64,000 bases of DNA. Source: Rhodococcus pseudokoreensis. Its GTDB lineage: Bacteria > Actinomycetota > Actinomycetes > Mycobacteriales > Mycobacteriaceae. The DNA is taken from assembly GCF_017068395.1 (NCBI RefSeq), contig NZ_CP070619.1, forward strand, positions 682,001 to 746,000, read 5' to 3'. Positions within the stretch are counted from its first letter, which is position 1. Each line of letters begins with the position of its first letter. This document shows positions 37,392 to 47,504 of the stretch, one piece after another. The translations under genes and the position numbers were made by a program. A model generated the notes under the pieces. That model ran no database searches and was not told the origin of the DNA. It worked only from the letters and a program-made list of their open reading frames with translations.

Positions 37392-38906
37392 TCAGCCGCC
37401 GCAGGCCTCGATGACCAGCTCCTTGACGCGGGCCGGATCGGCCTGACCGCGAGTGGCCTTCATCACGTCGCCGACGATCTTGCCCGCGGCCGCGACCTTG
37501 CCGCCGCGAATCTTCTCGGCGATGTCGGGGTTCGCGACCAGGGCCTCGTCGACGGCGGCCTTCAGCTTCGTGTCGTCGCGTTCTACGACGAGCTCGGGAT
37601 GATCCGCGACGACCTGCTCGGGGTCACCCTCACCGGCGAGGACGTGGTCGACCACCTGGCGGGCCACCTTGTTGTTCAGCTTCCCGCTGTCGATCAGCGC
37701 GACCACCTGCGCAACCTGGGCCGGCGTGATCGGCAGCTCGCCGAGTTCCACCCCGCGGGTGTTCGCCTGCTGCGCCAGGTACGACACCCACCAGGACCGT
37801 GCGGCCTCCGGCGAGGCGCCGGCCTCGACGGTCGCGATGACGAGGTCGACGGCGTTCGCGTTGACGAGGTCACGCATGACCTCGTCGGAGACACCCCAGT
37901 CGGCCTGGATCCGGGCGCGGCGGACCCACGGCAGCTCGGGCAGGGTGCCCCGCAGTTCCTCGACCCATTCGGCGCTGGGCGCGACCGGCTCGAGGTCGGG
38001 CTCCGGGAAGTAGCGGTAGTCCTCGGCGGTCTCCTTGCGGCGGCCCGGCGACGTGGTGCCGTCCGCTTCCTGGAAGTGCCGGGTCTCCTGGATCACCTCG
38101 CCGCCGGCCTCGAGCACCGCGGCCTGGCGGCGCATCTCGTACCGAACCGCGACCTCGACGCTCTTGAGGGAGTTGACGTTCTTCGTCTCGGTGCGGGTGC
38201 CGAGTTCGGTCGCCCCGATCGGCATCAGCGACGCGTTGGCGTCGCATCGCATCGAGCCCTGGTCCATGCGGACGTCCGACACGTTCAGCGACTTCAGCAG
38301 GTCGCGGAGCGCGGTGACGTACGCGCGGGCCACCTCGGGGGCGCGGGCGCCGGCGCCGCTGATGGTCTTGGTGACGATCTCGACGAGCGGGACCCCGGCG
38401 CGGTTGTAGTCGAGCAGCGAGTGGCTGGCACCGTGGATGCGACCGGTCGCGCCGCCGACATGCAGCGACTTTCCGGTGTCCTCTTCCATGTGCGCGCGCT
38501 CGATCTCGACGCGCCACGTGGTGCCGTCGTCGAGGATGACGTCGAGGTAGCCGTCGGTGGCGATCGGCTCGTCGTACTGGGAGATCTGGTAGTTCTTCGG
38601 CTGGTCCGGGTAGAAGTAGTTCTTCCGCGCGAACCGGCCCCACGGTGTGATGGAACAGTTCAGTGCGAGTCCGATCCGGATCGCGGACTCCACCGCCGCC
38701 TCGTTCACGACGGGCAGCGACCCGGGCAGACCGAGGCACACCGGGCAGACCTGCGTGTTCGGCTCGGCGCCGAACTCGGTGGGGCACGGGCAGAACATCT
38801 TCGTGTTGGTGCCGAGCTCTACGTGCACCTCCATGCCGAGAACAGGCTCGTACTTCGCGAGCACGTCGTCGTAGTCGAGGAGGTCCGGAGTGTCGACAGC
38901 AGTCAT
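37392..38906 (-). CDS. gatB: Aspartyl/glutamyl-tRNA amidotransferase subunit B
   Basis: 504 residues. GatB phosphorylates Glu-tRNA-Gln (or Asp-tRNA-Asn) and transfers ammonia in the GatCAB complex. The N-terminal [34 protein letters not shown] and the C-terminal YqeY-like tRNA-binding tail are intact; the zinc-type cysteines CPCP and CPVC are present. ATG at 38906 has TAAACT 7 bases upstream and no Shine-Dalgarno site. pfkA lies 42 bases upstream on the same strand, while gatC and gatA are 5 kb away beyond an insertion. Confidence 0.97.
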   Translation of the reverse strand: MTAVDTPDLLDYDDVLAKYEPVLGMEVHVELGTNTKMFCPCPTEFGAEPNTQVCPVCLGLPGSLPVVNEAAVESAIRIGLALNCSITPWGRFARKNYFYPDQPKNYQISQYDEPIATDGYLDVILDDGTTWRVEIERAHMEEDTGKSLHVGGATGRIHGASHSLLDYNRAGVPLVEIVTKTISGAGARAPEVARAYVTALRDLLKSLNVSDVRMDQGSMRCDANASLMPIGATELGTRTETKNVNSLKSVEVAVRYEMRRQAAVLEAGGEVIQETRHFQEADGTTSPGRRKETAEDYRYFPEPDLEPVAPSAEWVEELRGTLPELPWVRRARIQADWGVSDEVMRDLVNANAVDLVIATVEAGASPEAARSWWVSYLAQQANTRGVELGELPITPAQVAQVVALIDSGKLNNKVARQVVDHVLAGEGDPEQVVADHPELVVERDDTKLKAAVDEALVANPDIAEKIRGGKVAAAGKIVGDVMKATRGQADPARVKELVIEACGG

Positions 38907-38913
38907 GCCACAG

Positions 38914-38919
38914 AGTTTA
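38914..38919 (-). promoter_or_regulatory. -10 box of the leaderless gatB promoter
   Basis: The minus strand reads TAAACT, 7 bases before ATG at 38906. Confidence 0.55.
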
Positions 38920-38948
38920 TGCGTCCGGCGGTTCACCGGAAAACGCGG

Positions 38949-39980
38949 TCAGCCGAAAAATGCGGCCGCCTCGTCGTACCGCTCCCGCGGCACCGTCTTG
39001 AGCCGCCGGGTGGCCTCCTCGAGGGGCACGAGGTCGATCGACGTGCCGTGCAGGGCGACCATGTTGCCGAAGTCGCCGCGGTGGACCGCGTCGGTGGCGT
39101 GCACCCCGAAGCGGGTGGCGAGCACCCGGTCGTACGGCGTCGGGGTGCCGCCGCGCTGCACGTGCCCGAGCACCGTCGTCCGCACCTCCTTGCCGATGCG
39201 GCGTTCGATCTCGTCGCCGAGTTGCTGTGCGACCCCGGTGAACCGTTTGTGGCCGAACTCGTCGATGCCGCCTTCGCGCAGGCTCATCGACTCCGGGGTG
39301 GGTGTGGCGCCCTCCGCGACGACGCAGATGAAATGCGAATCGCCGCGCTGAAACCGCTTCTTCACCATGGCGCACACCTCGCCGACGTCGAACGGGACCT
39401 CGGGAACGAGCGTGAGGTGCGCACCGGTCGCGAGCCCGGAGTGCAGGGCGATCCAGCCCGCGTGCCTGCCCATCACCTCGACGAGCATCACCCGCTGGTG
39501 GGACTCGGCGGTGGTGTGCAGGCGGTCGATCGCGTCCGTCGCGATGGACAGGGCGGTGTCGAAACCGAACGTCACATCGGTGCAGTCGATGTCGTTGTCG
39601 ATGGTCTTCGGGACCCCGATCACGGGCACCCCGCTCTCGGCGAGCCAGCTCGCCGCCGTGAGCGTGCCCTCGCCGCCGATCGGGATGAGTGCGTCGATGC
39701 CGTTGTCGTCGAGTGTCTGCCGGATCTGGTCGAGGCCGGCCTTGAGCTTGTCCGGGTTGACCCGCGCGGTACCGAGAATGGTGCCGCCCCGGGTGAGGAT
39801 CCGGTCGATCCGGTCGTCGTTGGACAGCGCGACCTTGCGGTCTTCGAGCAGACCACGCCACCCGTCCCGGAATCCCACCACCGAGCTGCGGTACCGGCCG
39901 TCGGCCGTCCGCACCACTGCCCTGATCACCGCATTGAGCCCGGGGCAGTCGCCGCCTCCGGTGAGGATTCCGATCCGCAT
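38949..39980 (-). CDS. pfkA: 6-phosphofructokinase
   Basis: 343 residues of the PFK-A family; phosphorylates fructose-6-phosphate in glycolysis. [16 protein letters not shown] forms the nucleotide loop, [12 protein letters not shown] holds the catalytic Asp, and [12 protein letters not shown] binds substrate. The motif GGEGT has Gly at the position that is Asp in pyrophosphate enzymes, so ATP is the likely donor. ATG at 39980 is preceded by GAGGGG at 7 bases. It sits between gat genes, as in mycobacteria. Confidence 0.95.
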   Translation of the reverse strand: MRIGILTGGGDCPGLNAVIRAVVRTADGRYRSSVVGFRDGWRGLLEDRKVALSNDDRIDRILTRGGTILGTARVNPDKLKAGLDQIRQTLDDNGIDALIPIGGEGTLTAASWLAESGVPVIGVPKTIDNDIDCTDVTFGFDTALSIATDAIDRLHTTAESHQRVMLVEVMGRHAGWIALHSGLATGAHLTLVPEVPFDVGEVCAMVKKRFQRGDSHFICVVAEGATPTPESMSLREGGIDEFGHKRFTGVAQQLGDEIERRIGKEVRTTVLGHVQRGGTPTPYDRVLATRFGVHATDAVHRGDFGNMVALHGTSIDLVPLEEATRRLKTVPRERYDEAAAFFG

Positions 39981-40076
39981 CCAAGCACCCCTCGTCGTCT
40001 CGTGTGGTGATGGTGGTTCTCATTAGACATCTTGCCGCCCGAAACGTGTTCGAGCACCTCGGATCGGCCGGTTCGG

Positions 40077-40739
40077 TCAGCCGGGTGTGACGAGACCGCT
40101 CTCGTAGGCCAGGACCACCGCCTGCGCCCGGTCGCGCAGGTCCAGTTTGGACAGCACCTTGCCGACATGCGTCTTGACGGTCTGCTCGGCGACGAACAGT
40201 CGTTCCGCGATCTCGGTGTTGGACATGCCGCGGGCGATCAGCTCGAGCACCTCGCGTTCGCGGGGCGTCAGCGCCGACAGCGCGGCCGGTTTGCGGCGCG
40301 CGGTGCTCCGGCGGCTGGTCACGTCGGCGATGAGACGCCGGGTGACGGTCGGCGCGAGGAGTGCCTCGCCGTCGGCGACCACCCGCACCGCGCGGATGAG
40401 TTCCTCCGCGGGCGCGTCCTTGAGCATGAAACCGCTGGCCCCGATGCTCAGCGCCTCGTACACGTAGTCGTCCACGTCGAACGTCGTGAGCATGAGCACC
40501 CGCACCGGCGGATCGAACCCCGCCGACAGGATGACGCGGGCGGCGTCGAGTCCGTTCATCTCCGGCATGCGCACGTCCATCAGGACCACGTCGGGTCGCA
40601 GGCGCTTCACCTCGCTCACCGCCACCGCCCCGTCCGGGGCGTCACCGATGACACTGATGTCGGGCTGGGAGGCGAGCAGGGCTCCGAAACCCTGCCGGAC
40701 CATAGCCTGGTCGTCGGCGATGAATACGGTGATGGCCAC
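40077..40739 (-). CDS. NarL/LuxR-family response regulator
   Basis: 220 residues. The receiver domain has acidic residues Asp9 and Asp10 and phospho-acceptor Asp55 (VVLMDVRMPEMNG). The C-terminal LuxR helix-turn-helix is at about residues 155-215 (LTPREREVLELIARGMSNTE). It pairs with the histidine kinase 9 bases upstream. The start is GTG at 40739 with TAGGCT 6 bases upstream; that box includes the kinase TAG stop, so the regulator may have its own leaderless promoter besides read-through. Target genes are unknown; the divergent phospholipase gene is a candidate. Confidence 0.92.
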   Translation of the reverse strand: MAITVFIADDQAMVRQGFGALLASQPDISVIGDAPDGAVAVSEVKRLRPDVVLMDVRMPEMNGLDAARVILSAGFDPPVRVLMLTTFDVDDYVYEALSIGASGFMLKDAPAEELIRAVRVVADGEALLAPTVTRRLIADVTSRRSTARRKPAALSALTPREREVLELIARGMSNTEIAERLFVAEQTVKTHVGKVLSKLDLRDRAQAVVLAYESGLVTPG

Positions 40740-40745
40740 GCCGCC

Positions 40746-40751
40746 AGCCTA
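40746..40751 (-). promoter_or_regulatory. -10 box of a leaderless response-regulator promoter overlapping the kinase stop
   Basis: The minus strand reads TAGGCT, 6 bases before GTG at 40739. Its TAG is the stop codon of the kinase gene. Confidence 0.45.
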
Positions 40752-41918
40752 GGCGGAGGCGACCGGGAACTCGGCGTGGACCTCGAATCCACCGTTGTCG
40801 TGCAGGTGCGTGGAGAGGACGCCGCCGACCGCCTGCGCACGTTCGCGCATCCCGATGATGCCGTTGCCGCCGGTCGACTCGTGCCTGGTCAGGGCCGAGA
40901 CGAGGCTCCGCCGCGGCGGGCCGTTGACGATCGACACGGACGCGATCGGCGTCTCGTACGCAATCTGCACCTCGACCGCGGCGCCCGCCGCGTGCCGGGC
41001 CGTGTTGGCGAGGGACTCCTGCAGGATGCGGTACATCACCAGCCCCACCGACTCCGACACGTGCCGCGGGTCGCCGTCGACGTGCCAGGAGACGGGGATG
41101 CCGGCCCGGCGGCTGCCCTCGAGCAGCTCGCTGATCTGCTGGACCCCGGGCTGCGGCGCGTGCTCGGCCACCTGGCCGTCGCTGCGCAACACACCGAGGA
41201 GTCCGCGCACCTCGTTCAGCGCGGCGCGGCCCGCGGCTCCGATCGATTCGAACTCGGCCCGCGTCTCGTCCGACATGCCCGCGATGCGGTACGGCGCGCT
41301 CTGCGCCTGCACCACGACCATCGACATGTGGTGCGCGACGACGTCGTGCAGGTCCCGGGCGATGCGCGCCTTCTCCTCGAGGATCGTCCTGCGGGTGCGC
41401 TCGAGTTCGCTCAGCTCCTCCTGCTGCGCGAGTTGCCGCCGGGACAGCACCAGCCACCGGATCAGCAGGCCGAACACGACGATGGCGGTCAGTCCCACGG
41501 CCCACCCGCGACCGTTGGTGCCCGGGGTGTCGGCGAGGAACAGGAGAACGGTGGAGATCCATGCCACTCCCACTACCGGGATCGCGGCGCGCATGCTGAC
41601 CGCGGCCAGCAGGGCGAGCATCACCAGGATGTGGACCACCTGCCAGGGGTAGTCGTAGCCGTCCTGCAGCGCGAAGACGCGCGGGATCACCAGCGCCGAG
41701 ATCGCGGAGATCGCCCAGGCCAGCGCCGGGTTCGACCGGATGAGCAGGAACGGGAACGTCGCGAGCGCCGCCACGAACGGTTGAATCGGAGGACTGACCT
41801 GGTGGGTCAGCTGCAGGGTCGGCCACGCCACGGCGAACAGGATCGCCGTGACCACGACGATTGCCACGTTCAGCCACTGGCCTTCGGCGGCTCTCCGGAT
41901 GCGCGTCTTCGTCTTCAC
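40749..41918 (-). CDS. Sensor histidine kinase, NarL type (HisKA_3/HATPase)
   Basis: 389 residues. The N-terminal half has about five or six hydrophobic segments with short loops and no large sensory domain. A HisKA_3 motif follows (ARIARDLHDVVAHHMS, phospho-His in DLHD). The HATPase domain has ESLANTARHAAG (N box) and GNGIIGMRERAQAVGG (G box). The stimulus is unknown; membrane-embedded sensors of this type often respond to the cell envelope. GTG at 41918 is chosen because TACTGT lies 7 bases upstream; codons further upstream would precede the promoter. It is transcribed before its regulator and divergent from the phospholipase gene. Confidence 0.9.
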   Translation of the reverse strand: MKTKTRIRRAAEGQWLNVAIVVVTAILFAVAWPTLQLTHQVSPPIQPFVAALATFPFLLIRSNPALAWAISAISALVIPRVFALQDGYDYPWQVVHILVMLALLAAVSMRAAIPVVGVAWISTVLLFLADTPGTNGRGWAVGLTAIVVFGLLIRWLVLSRRQLAQQEELSELERTRRTILEEKARIARDLHDVVAHHMSMVVVQAQSAPYRIAGMSDETRAEFESIGAAGRAALNEVRGLLGVLRSDGQVAEHAPQPGVQQISELLEGSRRAGIPVSWHVDGDPRHVSESVGLVMYRILQESLANTARHAAGAAVEVQIAYETPIASVSIVNGPPRRSLVSALTRHESTGGNGIIGMRERAQAVGGVLSTHLHDNGGFEVHAEFPVASA

Positions 41919-41925
41919 ACCCTCG

Positions 41926-41931
41926 ACAGTA
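41926..41931 (-). promoter_or_regulatory. -10 box of the leaderless kinase promoter
   Basis: The minus strand reads TACTGT, 7 bases before GTG at 41918. Confidence 0.55.
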
Positions 41932-42071
41932 GAAACACAGGTCACGGCGTGTCCTCATACCCCGGACTCACGTCGGCCTAGTACCGGAGTATGAGATCGG
42001 AGCCCTCTCCCCCCACGAGGCCAGTCATCGAACCGGACCCGGGAGTGATGTGGCTGCGCAACACGAATTCA

Positions 42072-42077
42072 TAACGT
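42072..42077 (+). promoter_or_regulatory. -10 box of the leaderless phospholipase promoter
   Basis: TAACGT lies 7 bases before ATG at 42085. Confidence 0.55.
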
Positions 42078-42084
42078 CGTCGTC

Positions 42085-42726
42085 ATGCGAACGACGGGGA
42101 CACGGAGAACGACTTGGGCCGCGGTGGCGTGCGCGGCCACCGCGCTACTGACCACCACAGGATTCGCCGGCACCGGCGCGGCGAGCACGCCCCGTCACGA
42201 GAACGCCGCCGCGTCCGCCGCGGTGCGCACGCTCACGACACCGGCGACGCTCTCCGAGGACTCCATTCCCGACGACTTCGCATCGGTGATGGGGTACACA
42301 CCGGTGCGGATCGACGGCATGCTCGCCAACCCCGGCGGAGACTGCTCCTCCCCCGTCCCGCTGCCGCTCGAGTTCGACACCGCGTGCAAGGCCCACGACC
42401 TCGGCTACGACCTCCTGCGATATGCATCGCGGTCCGGCGAGGATCTCGGCCCCTGGGCGCGGCAGTCGCTCGACACGCAACTGGATCAGCGGATGCACTC
42501 CGCGTGCGACACCCGACTCGACGAGCAGGCGCGGGCGCAGTGCTTCGTGATGGCCAACATCGCGACCACCGCGGTCACCGGAAACAGCTGGCGTCAAGGC
42601 TATTCGACGCCGGTCACCGAAGCCGGGCTCCCGTACGCGCTGGCCGGCGCCGCCGGCGCCGCACTGCTCGCAGGCGCGGCCTGGTCGATCCGCCGCCGCC
42701 CGCGTCCGGTCGGGGCGATCGCATGA
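42085..42726 (+). CDS. Secreted prokaryotic phospholipase A2 domain protein with C-terminal membrane segment
   Basis: 213 residues. An N-terminal signal peptide (about residues 1-33, ending near GAAS) is followed by a domain with the PLA2 catalytic pattern FDTACKAHDLGYDLLRY (CxxHDxxY; His and Asp near residues 102-103) and further cysteines for disulfides. The C terminus has a hydrophobic segment (about residues 182-203) and a short basic tail, so the enzyme is probably held at the outer face of the membrane. ATG at 42085 with TAACGT 7 bases upstream implies a leaderless transcript. The next gene overlaps by four bases (ATGA). Substrate and role are unknown. Confidence 0.85.
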   Translation: MRTTGTRRTTWAAVACAATALLTTTGFAGTGAASTPRHENAAASAAVRTLTTPATLSEDSIPDDFASVMGYTPVRIDGMLANPGGDCSSPVPLPLEFDTACKAHDLGYDLLRYASRSGEDLGPWARQSLDTQLDQRMHSACDTRLDEQARAQCFVMANIATTAVTGNSWRQGYSTPVTEAGLPYALAGAAGAALLAGAAWSIRRRPRPVGAIA

Positions 42727-44174
42727 CCACTGCGGCTCTGTCCGGTCCCGGACGGAGCCCGGCGCACTCCCGGTCGCGTACCGCGCCGAACGCCCTGCGC
42801 CGCACACTGACCACGACGATTCCGATCTCCGCGCTCCCCCGCACCTCCTCCACGATCGCCGTCACCACCGCGACACTCGCGTCGCTCGCCCCCTCTCTGC
42901 TCCCCCGCAGTGCGCTGACGCAGGCACTGTTCACCGGATTCCTCGCCGCGGTCGGCTTCGGGATCCTCGTCCTCGCCCGCCTGCTGCGGCGACTCGTCAC
43001 GCGTTCACACCCCCGTCACCCTCCGCGGGACTCGGTGCGTCTGCTGGTCCTGATCGGCGCCATGATCGTGGTGACGTGGGCGATCGTGCTCGCCGACCAC
43101 TGGCAGGATTCGCTGCGCGCCGCCATGGGTATGCCGGGCATCGGGCCGGACCACTGGATGCAGGCGATCCTCGGGGCGGCGCTGACGTTCGTGCTGTTCG
43201 CCGGCATCGGCAGCGTCGTCGCCGCGGTCGCCCGTCGCCTCGGCTGGATCGGCAGCGCCACCACCGCGGTCGTTCTCGCGACCGGGCTGCAACTGGTCGC
43301 CGGACCCGCGCTGTGGGGGATGATGTCCCGTTCCTACAGCGACTCCAACGCGCTCGTCGACGTGTCCCTGCACCGGCCGGTGTCGGCCGAATCGTCCGGC
43401 GGCCCGGAGTCCGAGATCAGCTGGGAGTCGCTCGGGCGCCAGGGACGGCGGTTCGTGGCGGCGGGCGAGCAGTCGGCCGCCATCCGCACCTATGTGGGAA
43501 TGGATTCGGCCCCCGACGTCGAATCTCGTGCGGCACTGGCGGTCTCGGAGCTGGAACGGGCGGGCGGGTTCACCCGGTCCGCCATCGTCGTCACGGTGCC
43601 CACCGGCTCGGGGTGGATCGACGAGAACGCGGCCGAAGGATTCGAGGAACGCTTCGCCGACGATGTCGCGATCGTCGGCATGCAGTACTCGTATCTGCCG
43701 AGCTGGATCACGTTCGTGTTCGGACGTTCCGCCGCGGACGACTCGGCGGCAGCACTGTTCGACGCCGTCGCCGAGCGGATCGCCGACCTACCCGACATCC
43801 TGCGCCCGGCGCTCTACGTCTACGGCCAGAGCCTCGGATCCGTGGGCGGCAGTGCAATTTTCACCGACGCCGACCAACTCCGGGAACGCGTCTGCGGCGC
43901 ATTGTGGGCGGGCCCACCCGCCGGCTCCGTGCTGACGGACGGCGCGACGGTGCTGGCGAACACGTCCGATCCGGTGGTGTGGTGGTCCCCCGACCTGATC
44001 CTGCACCGGCCCGACCTCTCGCTCGCAGTACGCGATGCGCCGGTCCCCCAATGGATTCCGGGCATCACGTTCCTGCAGACGAGTGTCGACCTGGTATCCG
44101 CGCTGAACTTCGCGTCCGGGCACGGACACCGCTACGGCAGCGAGCAGGGCACCGCCCTGCCCGACTGCCCCTAG
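42723..44174 (+). CDS. Membrane alpha/beta-hydrolase (Abhydrolase_9 type)
   Basis: 483 residues. Four or five N-terminal membrane helices (about residues 40-220) are followed by a hydrolase domain with nucleophile elbow [12 protein letters not shown] (Ser in GQSLG). This is the architecture of the actinobacterial Abhydrolase_9 family with its own N-terminal membrane domain; activity is unknown, presumably esterase or lipase. ATG at 42723 overlaps the PLA2 stop by four bases, so the two are translationally coupled. It ends on a CTAG shared with gatA on the other strand, without terminator space. Confidence 0.85.
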   Translation: MTTAALSGPGRSPAHSRSRTAPNALRRTLTTTIPISALPRTSSTIAVTTATLASLAPSLLPRSALTQALFTGFLAAVGFGILVLARLLRRLVTRSHPRHPPRDSVRLLVLIGAMIVVTWAIVLADHWQDSLRAAMGMPGIGPDHWMQAILGAALTFVLFAGIGSVVAAVARRLGWIGSATTAVVLATGLQLVAGPALWGMMSRSYSDSNALVDVSLHRPVSAESSGGPESEISWESLGRQGRRFVAAGEQSAAIRTYVGMDSAPDVESRAALAVSELERAGGFTRSAIVVTVPTGSGWIDENAAEGFEERFADDVAIVGMQYSYLPSWITFVFGRSAADDSAAALFDAVAERIADLPDILRPALYVYGQSLGSVGGSAIFTDADQLRERVCGALWAGPPAGSVLTDGATVLANTSDPVVWWSPDLILHRPDLSLAVRDAPVPQWIPGITFLQTSVDLVSALNFASGHGHRYGSEQGTALPDCP

Positions 44175-45652
44175 CTCGGCGAGCCGATCGGACCGCGCGC
44201 GGCCTCGTAGGCGGCGCCGACCCGGTACAGCCGCTCGTCGGCCAGCGCGGGAGCCATGATCTGCAGTCCCACCGGCAGACCGTCGTCCGCGGACAGCCCC
44301 GACGGAACCGACATCGCGCAGTGCCCGGCCAGGTTGGTGGGCAGCGTGCACAGGTCCGACAGATACATCGCGAGCGGGTCGCCGACCTTCTCGCCCAGCT
44401 TCCACGGCGTGAACGGACTGGTGGGCGACACCAGGACGTCCACCTTCTCGTAGGCCTTGTCGAAGTCCCGGGCGATGAGCGTCCGCACCTTGAGCGCCTG
44501 ACCGTAGTAGGCGTCGTAGTAGCCGGACGACAGCGCGTAGGTGCCGATCATGATGCGACGCTTGACCTCCGGGCCGAAGCCGGCGGCACGCGTCGCGGCC
44601 ATCACCTGGTCGGCGCTCATGTCGCCCTGGTCGATGCGCAGCCCGTACCGCATGGCGTCGAAGCGAGCGAGGTTCGACGACACCTCGCTCGGCAGGATGA
44701 GGTAGTACGACGCGAGCGCGTACTCGAAGTTGGGGCACGACACCTCGACGACCTCGGCACCGAGTTCGGTGAGTTGCGCGACAGCGGCATCGAACGAGGA
44801 GATGACGCCGGGCTGGTAGCTGTCGGAGTGCAGTTCCTTGACCACACCGACCTTCACGCCCTTCAGGTTGCCGCCGGCGCCCTCACGCGCGGCCGCCACC
44901 ACGGGACGCACGGGCGCGTCGATCGACGTGGAGTCGCGCGGGTCGTGCCCGGCGATGACCTCGTGCAGCAGTGCGGTGTCGAGCACCGTGCGGCCGCACG
45001 GACCACCCTGGTCGAGCGAGGACGCGCAGGCGACGAGACCGAACCGGGACACCGTGCCGTACGTCGGCTTGGTGCCGACCGTCGCCGTGACGGCGGCGGG
45101 CTGGCGGATCGAGCCACCGGTGTCGGTGCCGATCGCGAGCGGGGCCTGCCGGGACGCGAGTGCCGCAGCACTGCCTCCGCCCGAGCCGCCCGGGATGCGG
45201 GTGGTGTCCCACGGGTTGCGGGTGGGTCCGTACGCGGAGTTCTCGGTGGACGACCCCATCGCGAACTCGTCGAGGTTGGTCTTACCCAGGATCGGGATGC
45301 CGGCCTCGCGCAGCTTCTTCGTCAGCGTCGCGTCGTACGGCGCGATCCAGCCTTCGAGGATCTTCGACGCGCACGTGGTGGGCATGTCAGTGGTGGTGAA
45401 GATGTCCTTTAGCGCCAACGGAACTCCCGCGAGCGGGGAAGCGGGCGCATTACCCGCGGCGAGGCTGCTGTCCACCTCCTTCGCCGACACGAGGGCCTGC
45501 TCGCCTGCCACGTGCAGGAAGGCGTTCAGCTCTCCGTCGACCGCGGCGATGCGGTCCAGATGCGCCTGGGTGACCTCGACGGACGACACCTCACGGCTGT
45601 GGATCTTCGACGCGAGATCTGCGGCGTCGAGAGTAGTCAGATCGGCGCTCAT
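44171..45652 (-). CDS. gatA: Aspartyl/glutamyl-tRNA amidotransferase subunit A
   Basis: 493 residues of the amidase-signature family, the glutaminase subunit of GatCAB. The Ser-cisSer-Lys triad is formed by Lys in [10 protein letters not shown], by [17 protein letters not shown], and by Ser in [15 protein letters not shown] at 45652 overlaps the gatC stop by four bases. The 3' end shares CTAG with the convergent hydrolase gene. gatB lies 5 kb downstream, separated by the two-component and phospholipase genes. Confidence 0.97.
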   Translation of the reverse strand: MSADLTTLDAADLASKIHSREVSSVEVTQAHLDRIAAVDGELNAFLHVAGEQALVSAKEVDSSLAAGNAPASPLAGVPLALKDIFTTTDMPTTCASKILEGWIAPYDATLTKKLREAGIPILGKTNLDEFAMGSSTENSAYGPTRNPWDTTRIPGGSGGGSAAALASRQAPLAIGTDTGGSIRQPAAVTATVGTKPTYGTVSRFGLVACASSLDQGGPCGRTVLDTALLHEVIAGHDPRDSTSIDAPVRPVVAAAREGAGGNLKGVKVGVVKELHSDSYQPGVISSFDAAVAQLTELGAEVVEVSCPNFEYALASYYLILPSEVSSNLARFDAMRYGLRIDQGDMSADQVMAATRAAGFGPEVKRRIMIGTYALSSGYYDAYYGQALKVRTLIARDFDKAYEKVDVLVSPTSPFTPWKLGEKVGDPLAMYLSDLCTLPTNLAGHCAMSVPSGLSADDGLPVGLQIMAPALADERLYRVGAAYEAARGPIGSPS

Positions 45653-45948
45653 TCGCCCTCTCCAAGAATCTGCGGGACGGCGAAACGATCCTGCTCTACG
45701 GCCGGCGCGCCGGACAGCGCCTGCTCGGGCGTCAGGCCGGGAACGATCACGTCGGGACGGGTCACGTTGGTGACGGCGTTCGGGTTCGCCATCGGCGGAA
45801 CATCCTCGGCGGGCACCTCGGTGACCACCTTCACGTGGCTGAGAATCGAGTCCAGCTGACCGGCGAACTCGTCGAGCTCGGCATCGGTCAGGGCGAGTCG
45901 AGACAGCCGCGCGAGGTGCGCGACCTCGTCACGGGAGATGGCAGGCAC
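45649..45948 (-). CDS. gatC: Aspartyl/glutamyl-tRNA amidotransferase subunit C
   Basis: 99 residues, the normal length of the small GatC subunit that wraps GatA and stabilises the complex. [20 protein letters not shown] is the conserved N-terminal helix region. GTG at 45948 (VPAISRDEV) is preceded by AAAGGGG at 7-8 bases; the frame to 45978 adds non-conserved residues. Its stop overlaps gatA. Confidence 0.95.
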   Translation of the reverse strand: MPAISRDEVAHLARLSRLALTDAELDEFAGQLDSILSHVKVVTEVPAEDVPPMANPNAVTNVTRPDVIVPGLTPEQALSGAPAVEQDRFAVPQILGEGE

Positions 45949-46023
45949 CGCGGGGCCCCTTTCGGTTCGGACGTACACATTCGGACGTACACAAGTGGGT
46001 CCCAGCCTAGAGCAGTGGTCGGA

Positions 46024-46581
46024 TCAGCCGTGCAGCCAGCGCCGCAACCTGGCCGTCAGGAACGGCAGAACCACGAAGACCATCACCGGAGTCGTGAGCA
46101 CCGTCGCCACCGCGGTGCGGGTCACCACATCCAGAGCCGCCAGCCGGGGAGTGACGAACATCGCGACGAGCAGCGAGATCGGGAAGAACCCGAGCCAGAT
46201 CGTGACCGCCTGCTTCCACCGCGGCGGTGGGGTGCTGACCCGCACGGCGTGGGTGAGCGTCGACTGCGGTTCGAACCAGCCCTCCACCCCGGTCAGCCGG
46301 TGCGTCACCGTGTCCTGCGCGAGACCCGTCCCCCGCCCCACCCACACCTTCCGCGCAGGCGAGGTGGTCCACGCGTCGAGTGTGTGCTCGTCCGCGAACC
46401 GGTACACCACGTGATACTGCTCGGGGTCGGACGCCGCGCGCAGCCAGCCCCCGCCGAGGAACCCCGGGAACGTGCCCGCCATCGCCATCCCGGCGTCCGT
46501 CCAGCGCAGGAACTCCTGCTCGCGGCCCGCCGCCACCCGCCTCGAGACGGACGTCGTCACTCCCGTTGCCGTGGTGTTCAT
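46024..46581 (-). CDS. Antibiotic biosynthesis monooxygenase-like (ABM) protein with C-terminal membrane helices
   Basis: 185 residues. An N-terminal dimeric alpha-beta-barrel (ABM) domain, with FLRWTDAGMAMAGTFPGFLG and YHVVYRFADEHTLDAW, is followed after about residue 115 by two membrane segments (VTIWLGFFPISLLVAMF and a second near residues 155-178). ABM folds include heme-degrading and quinol monooxygenases; this membrane-tethered form is common in actinobacteria but uncharacterised. ATG at 46581 has no clear Shine-Dalgarno site. It diverges from the ACT gene. Confidence 0.75.
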   Translation of the reverse strand: MNTTATGVTTSVSRRVAAGREQEFLRWTDAGMAMAGTFPGFLGGGWLRAASDPEQYHVVYRFADEHTLDAWTTSPARKVWVGRGTGLAQDTVTHRLTGVEGWFEPQSTLTHAVRVSTPPPRWKQAVTIWLGFFPISLLVAMFVTPRLAALDVVTRTAVATVLTTPVMVFVVLPFLTARLRRWLHG

Positions 46582-46785
46582 GCACCCATGTTTGGGCCAT
46601 CGTGTTTCGCGCACGAGGCGAATCCGTATCGGCGATGTCACGAATCGAGCGCGACCTGCGAGTCCCCGTTCCGACCCGGGCGAACCCGCAGGGGGGACCG
46701 CATACTCGGGAACGAAAGTGCAAGGATGGTGAGCGACGGGGGTCGCAGGTACTCCCGCGTCTATCTCGTGGTGAAAGGGACGCAC

Positions 46786-47436
46786 GTGTCGTATCTGCTT
46801 CGCGTCCAGCTCCCCGACCGTCCCGGTAGCCTCGGCTCTCTCGCCGTCGCCCTGGGCTCGGTGGGTGCTGACATTCTGTCGCTCGACGTGGTGGAACGGG
46901 GTGCCGGATTCGCCATCGACGACCTCGTCGTCGATGTCGAGCCGGGATCGCTCCCCGACACCCTCATCACGGCCGCCGAGAACCTGCCCGGCGTCACCGT
47001 CGACTCCATCCGGCCGTACGCCGGAATACTCGACACCCACCGCGAGCTCGAACTCATCGACCAGGTCGCCACAGCCGCGGACGATCGACTGCAGGTCCTC
47101 GTCGACGGCGCCCCTCGGGTGCTCCGGGTCGGCTGGTCCGTGGTCGCCGATCTCGGCCCGCACGGCGCATACCGGGTGGTCGGCAGCTCGGGAGCGCCCG
47201 AGACGCACGCCACCGAGATCCCGTGGATGCCGCTGGAGAAGCCGACCGCGCTCGACGGCGAGGGCGACTGGGTGCCGCAGGTGTGGCGCGACATGAACAC
47301 CACACTCGCCGCGGCTCCCCTCGGGACCACCGGCCGCGTGCTGATGCTCGGCCGCCCCGGCGGCCCGGAGTTCCGTCCGTCCGAGATCGCCCGGCTGGGC
47401 TACCTCGCCGGCATCATCGCGACGGTGCTGAGCTGA
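46786..47436 (+). CDS. ACT-domain amino-acid-binding protein
   Basis: 216 residues. The N-terminal ACT domain (YLLRVQLPDRPGSLGSLAVA, residues 3-22) is followed by a domain without a recognised fold (LQVLVDGAPRVLRVGWSV and IARLGYLAGIIATVLS at the end). ACT domains bind amino acids and regulate enzymes or transcription; the ligand is unknown. It corresponds by position to a conserved mycobacterial gene between gatC and ligA. GTG at 46786 has AAAGGGA 6 bases upstream. Confidence 0.85.
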   Translation: MSYLLRVQLPDRPGSLGSLAVALGSVGADILSLDVVERGAGFAIDDLVVDVEPGSLPDTLITAAENLPGVTVDSIRPYAGILDTHRELELIDQVATAADDRLQVLVDGAPRVLRVGWSVVADLGPHGAYRVVGSSGAPETHATEIPWMPLEKPTALDGEGDWVPQVWRDMNTTLAAAPLGTTGRVLMLGRPGGPEFRPSEIARLGYLAGIIATVLS

Positions 47437-47504
47437 GCGCCGCCCCGGGCCGAAGGTCCGGGGCCGGAAGGTTCGGGGCCGGGCGGTCCGGGTCTGGGGT
47501 CGCC

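Noticed and set aside
40077..44174. Two-component system and phospholipase genes as a genomic island
   Set aside because: There are no mobility genes, tRNA edge or flanking repeats, and base composition and codon use look like the neighbours.
46582..46785. Hidden small gene between the ABM and ACT genes
   Set aside because: No frame has both a Shine-Dalgarno or leaderless signal and protein-like composition.
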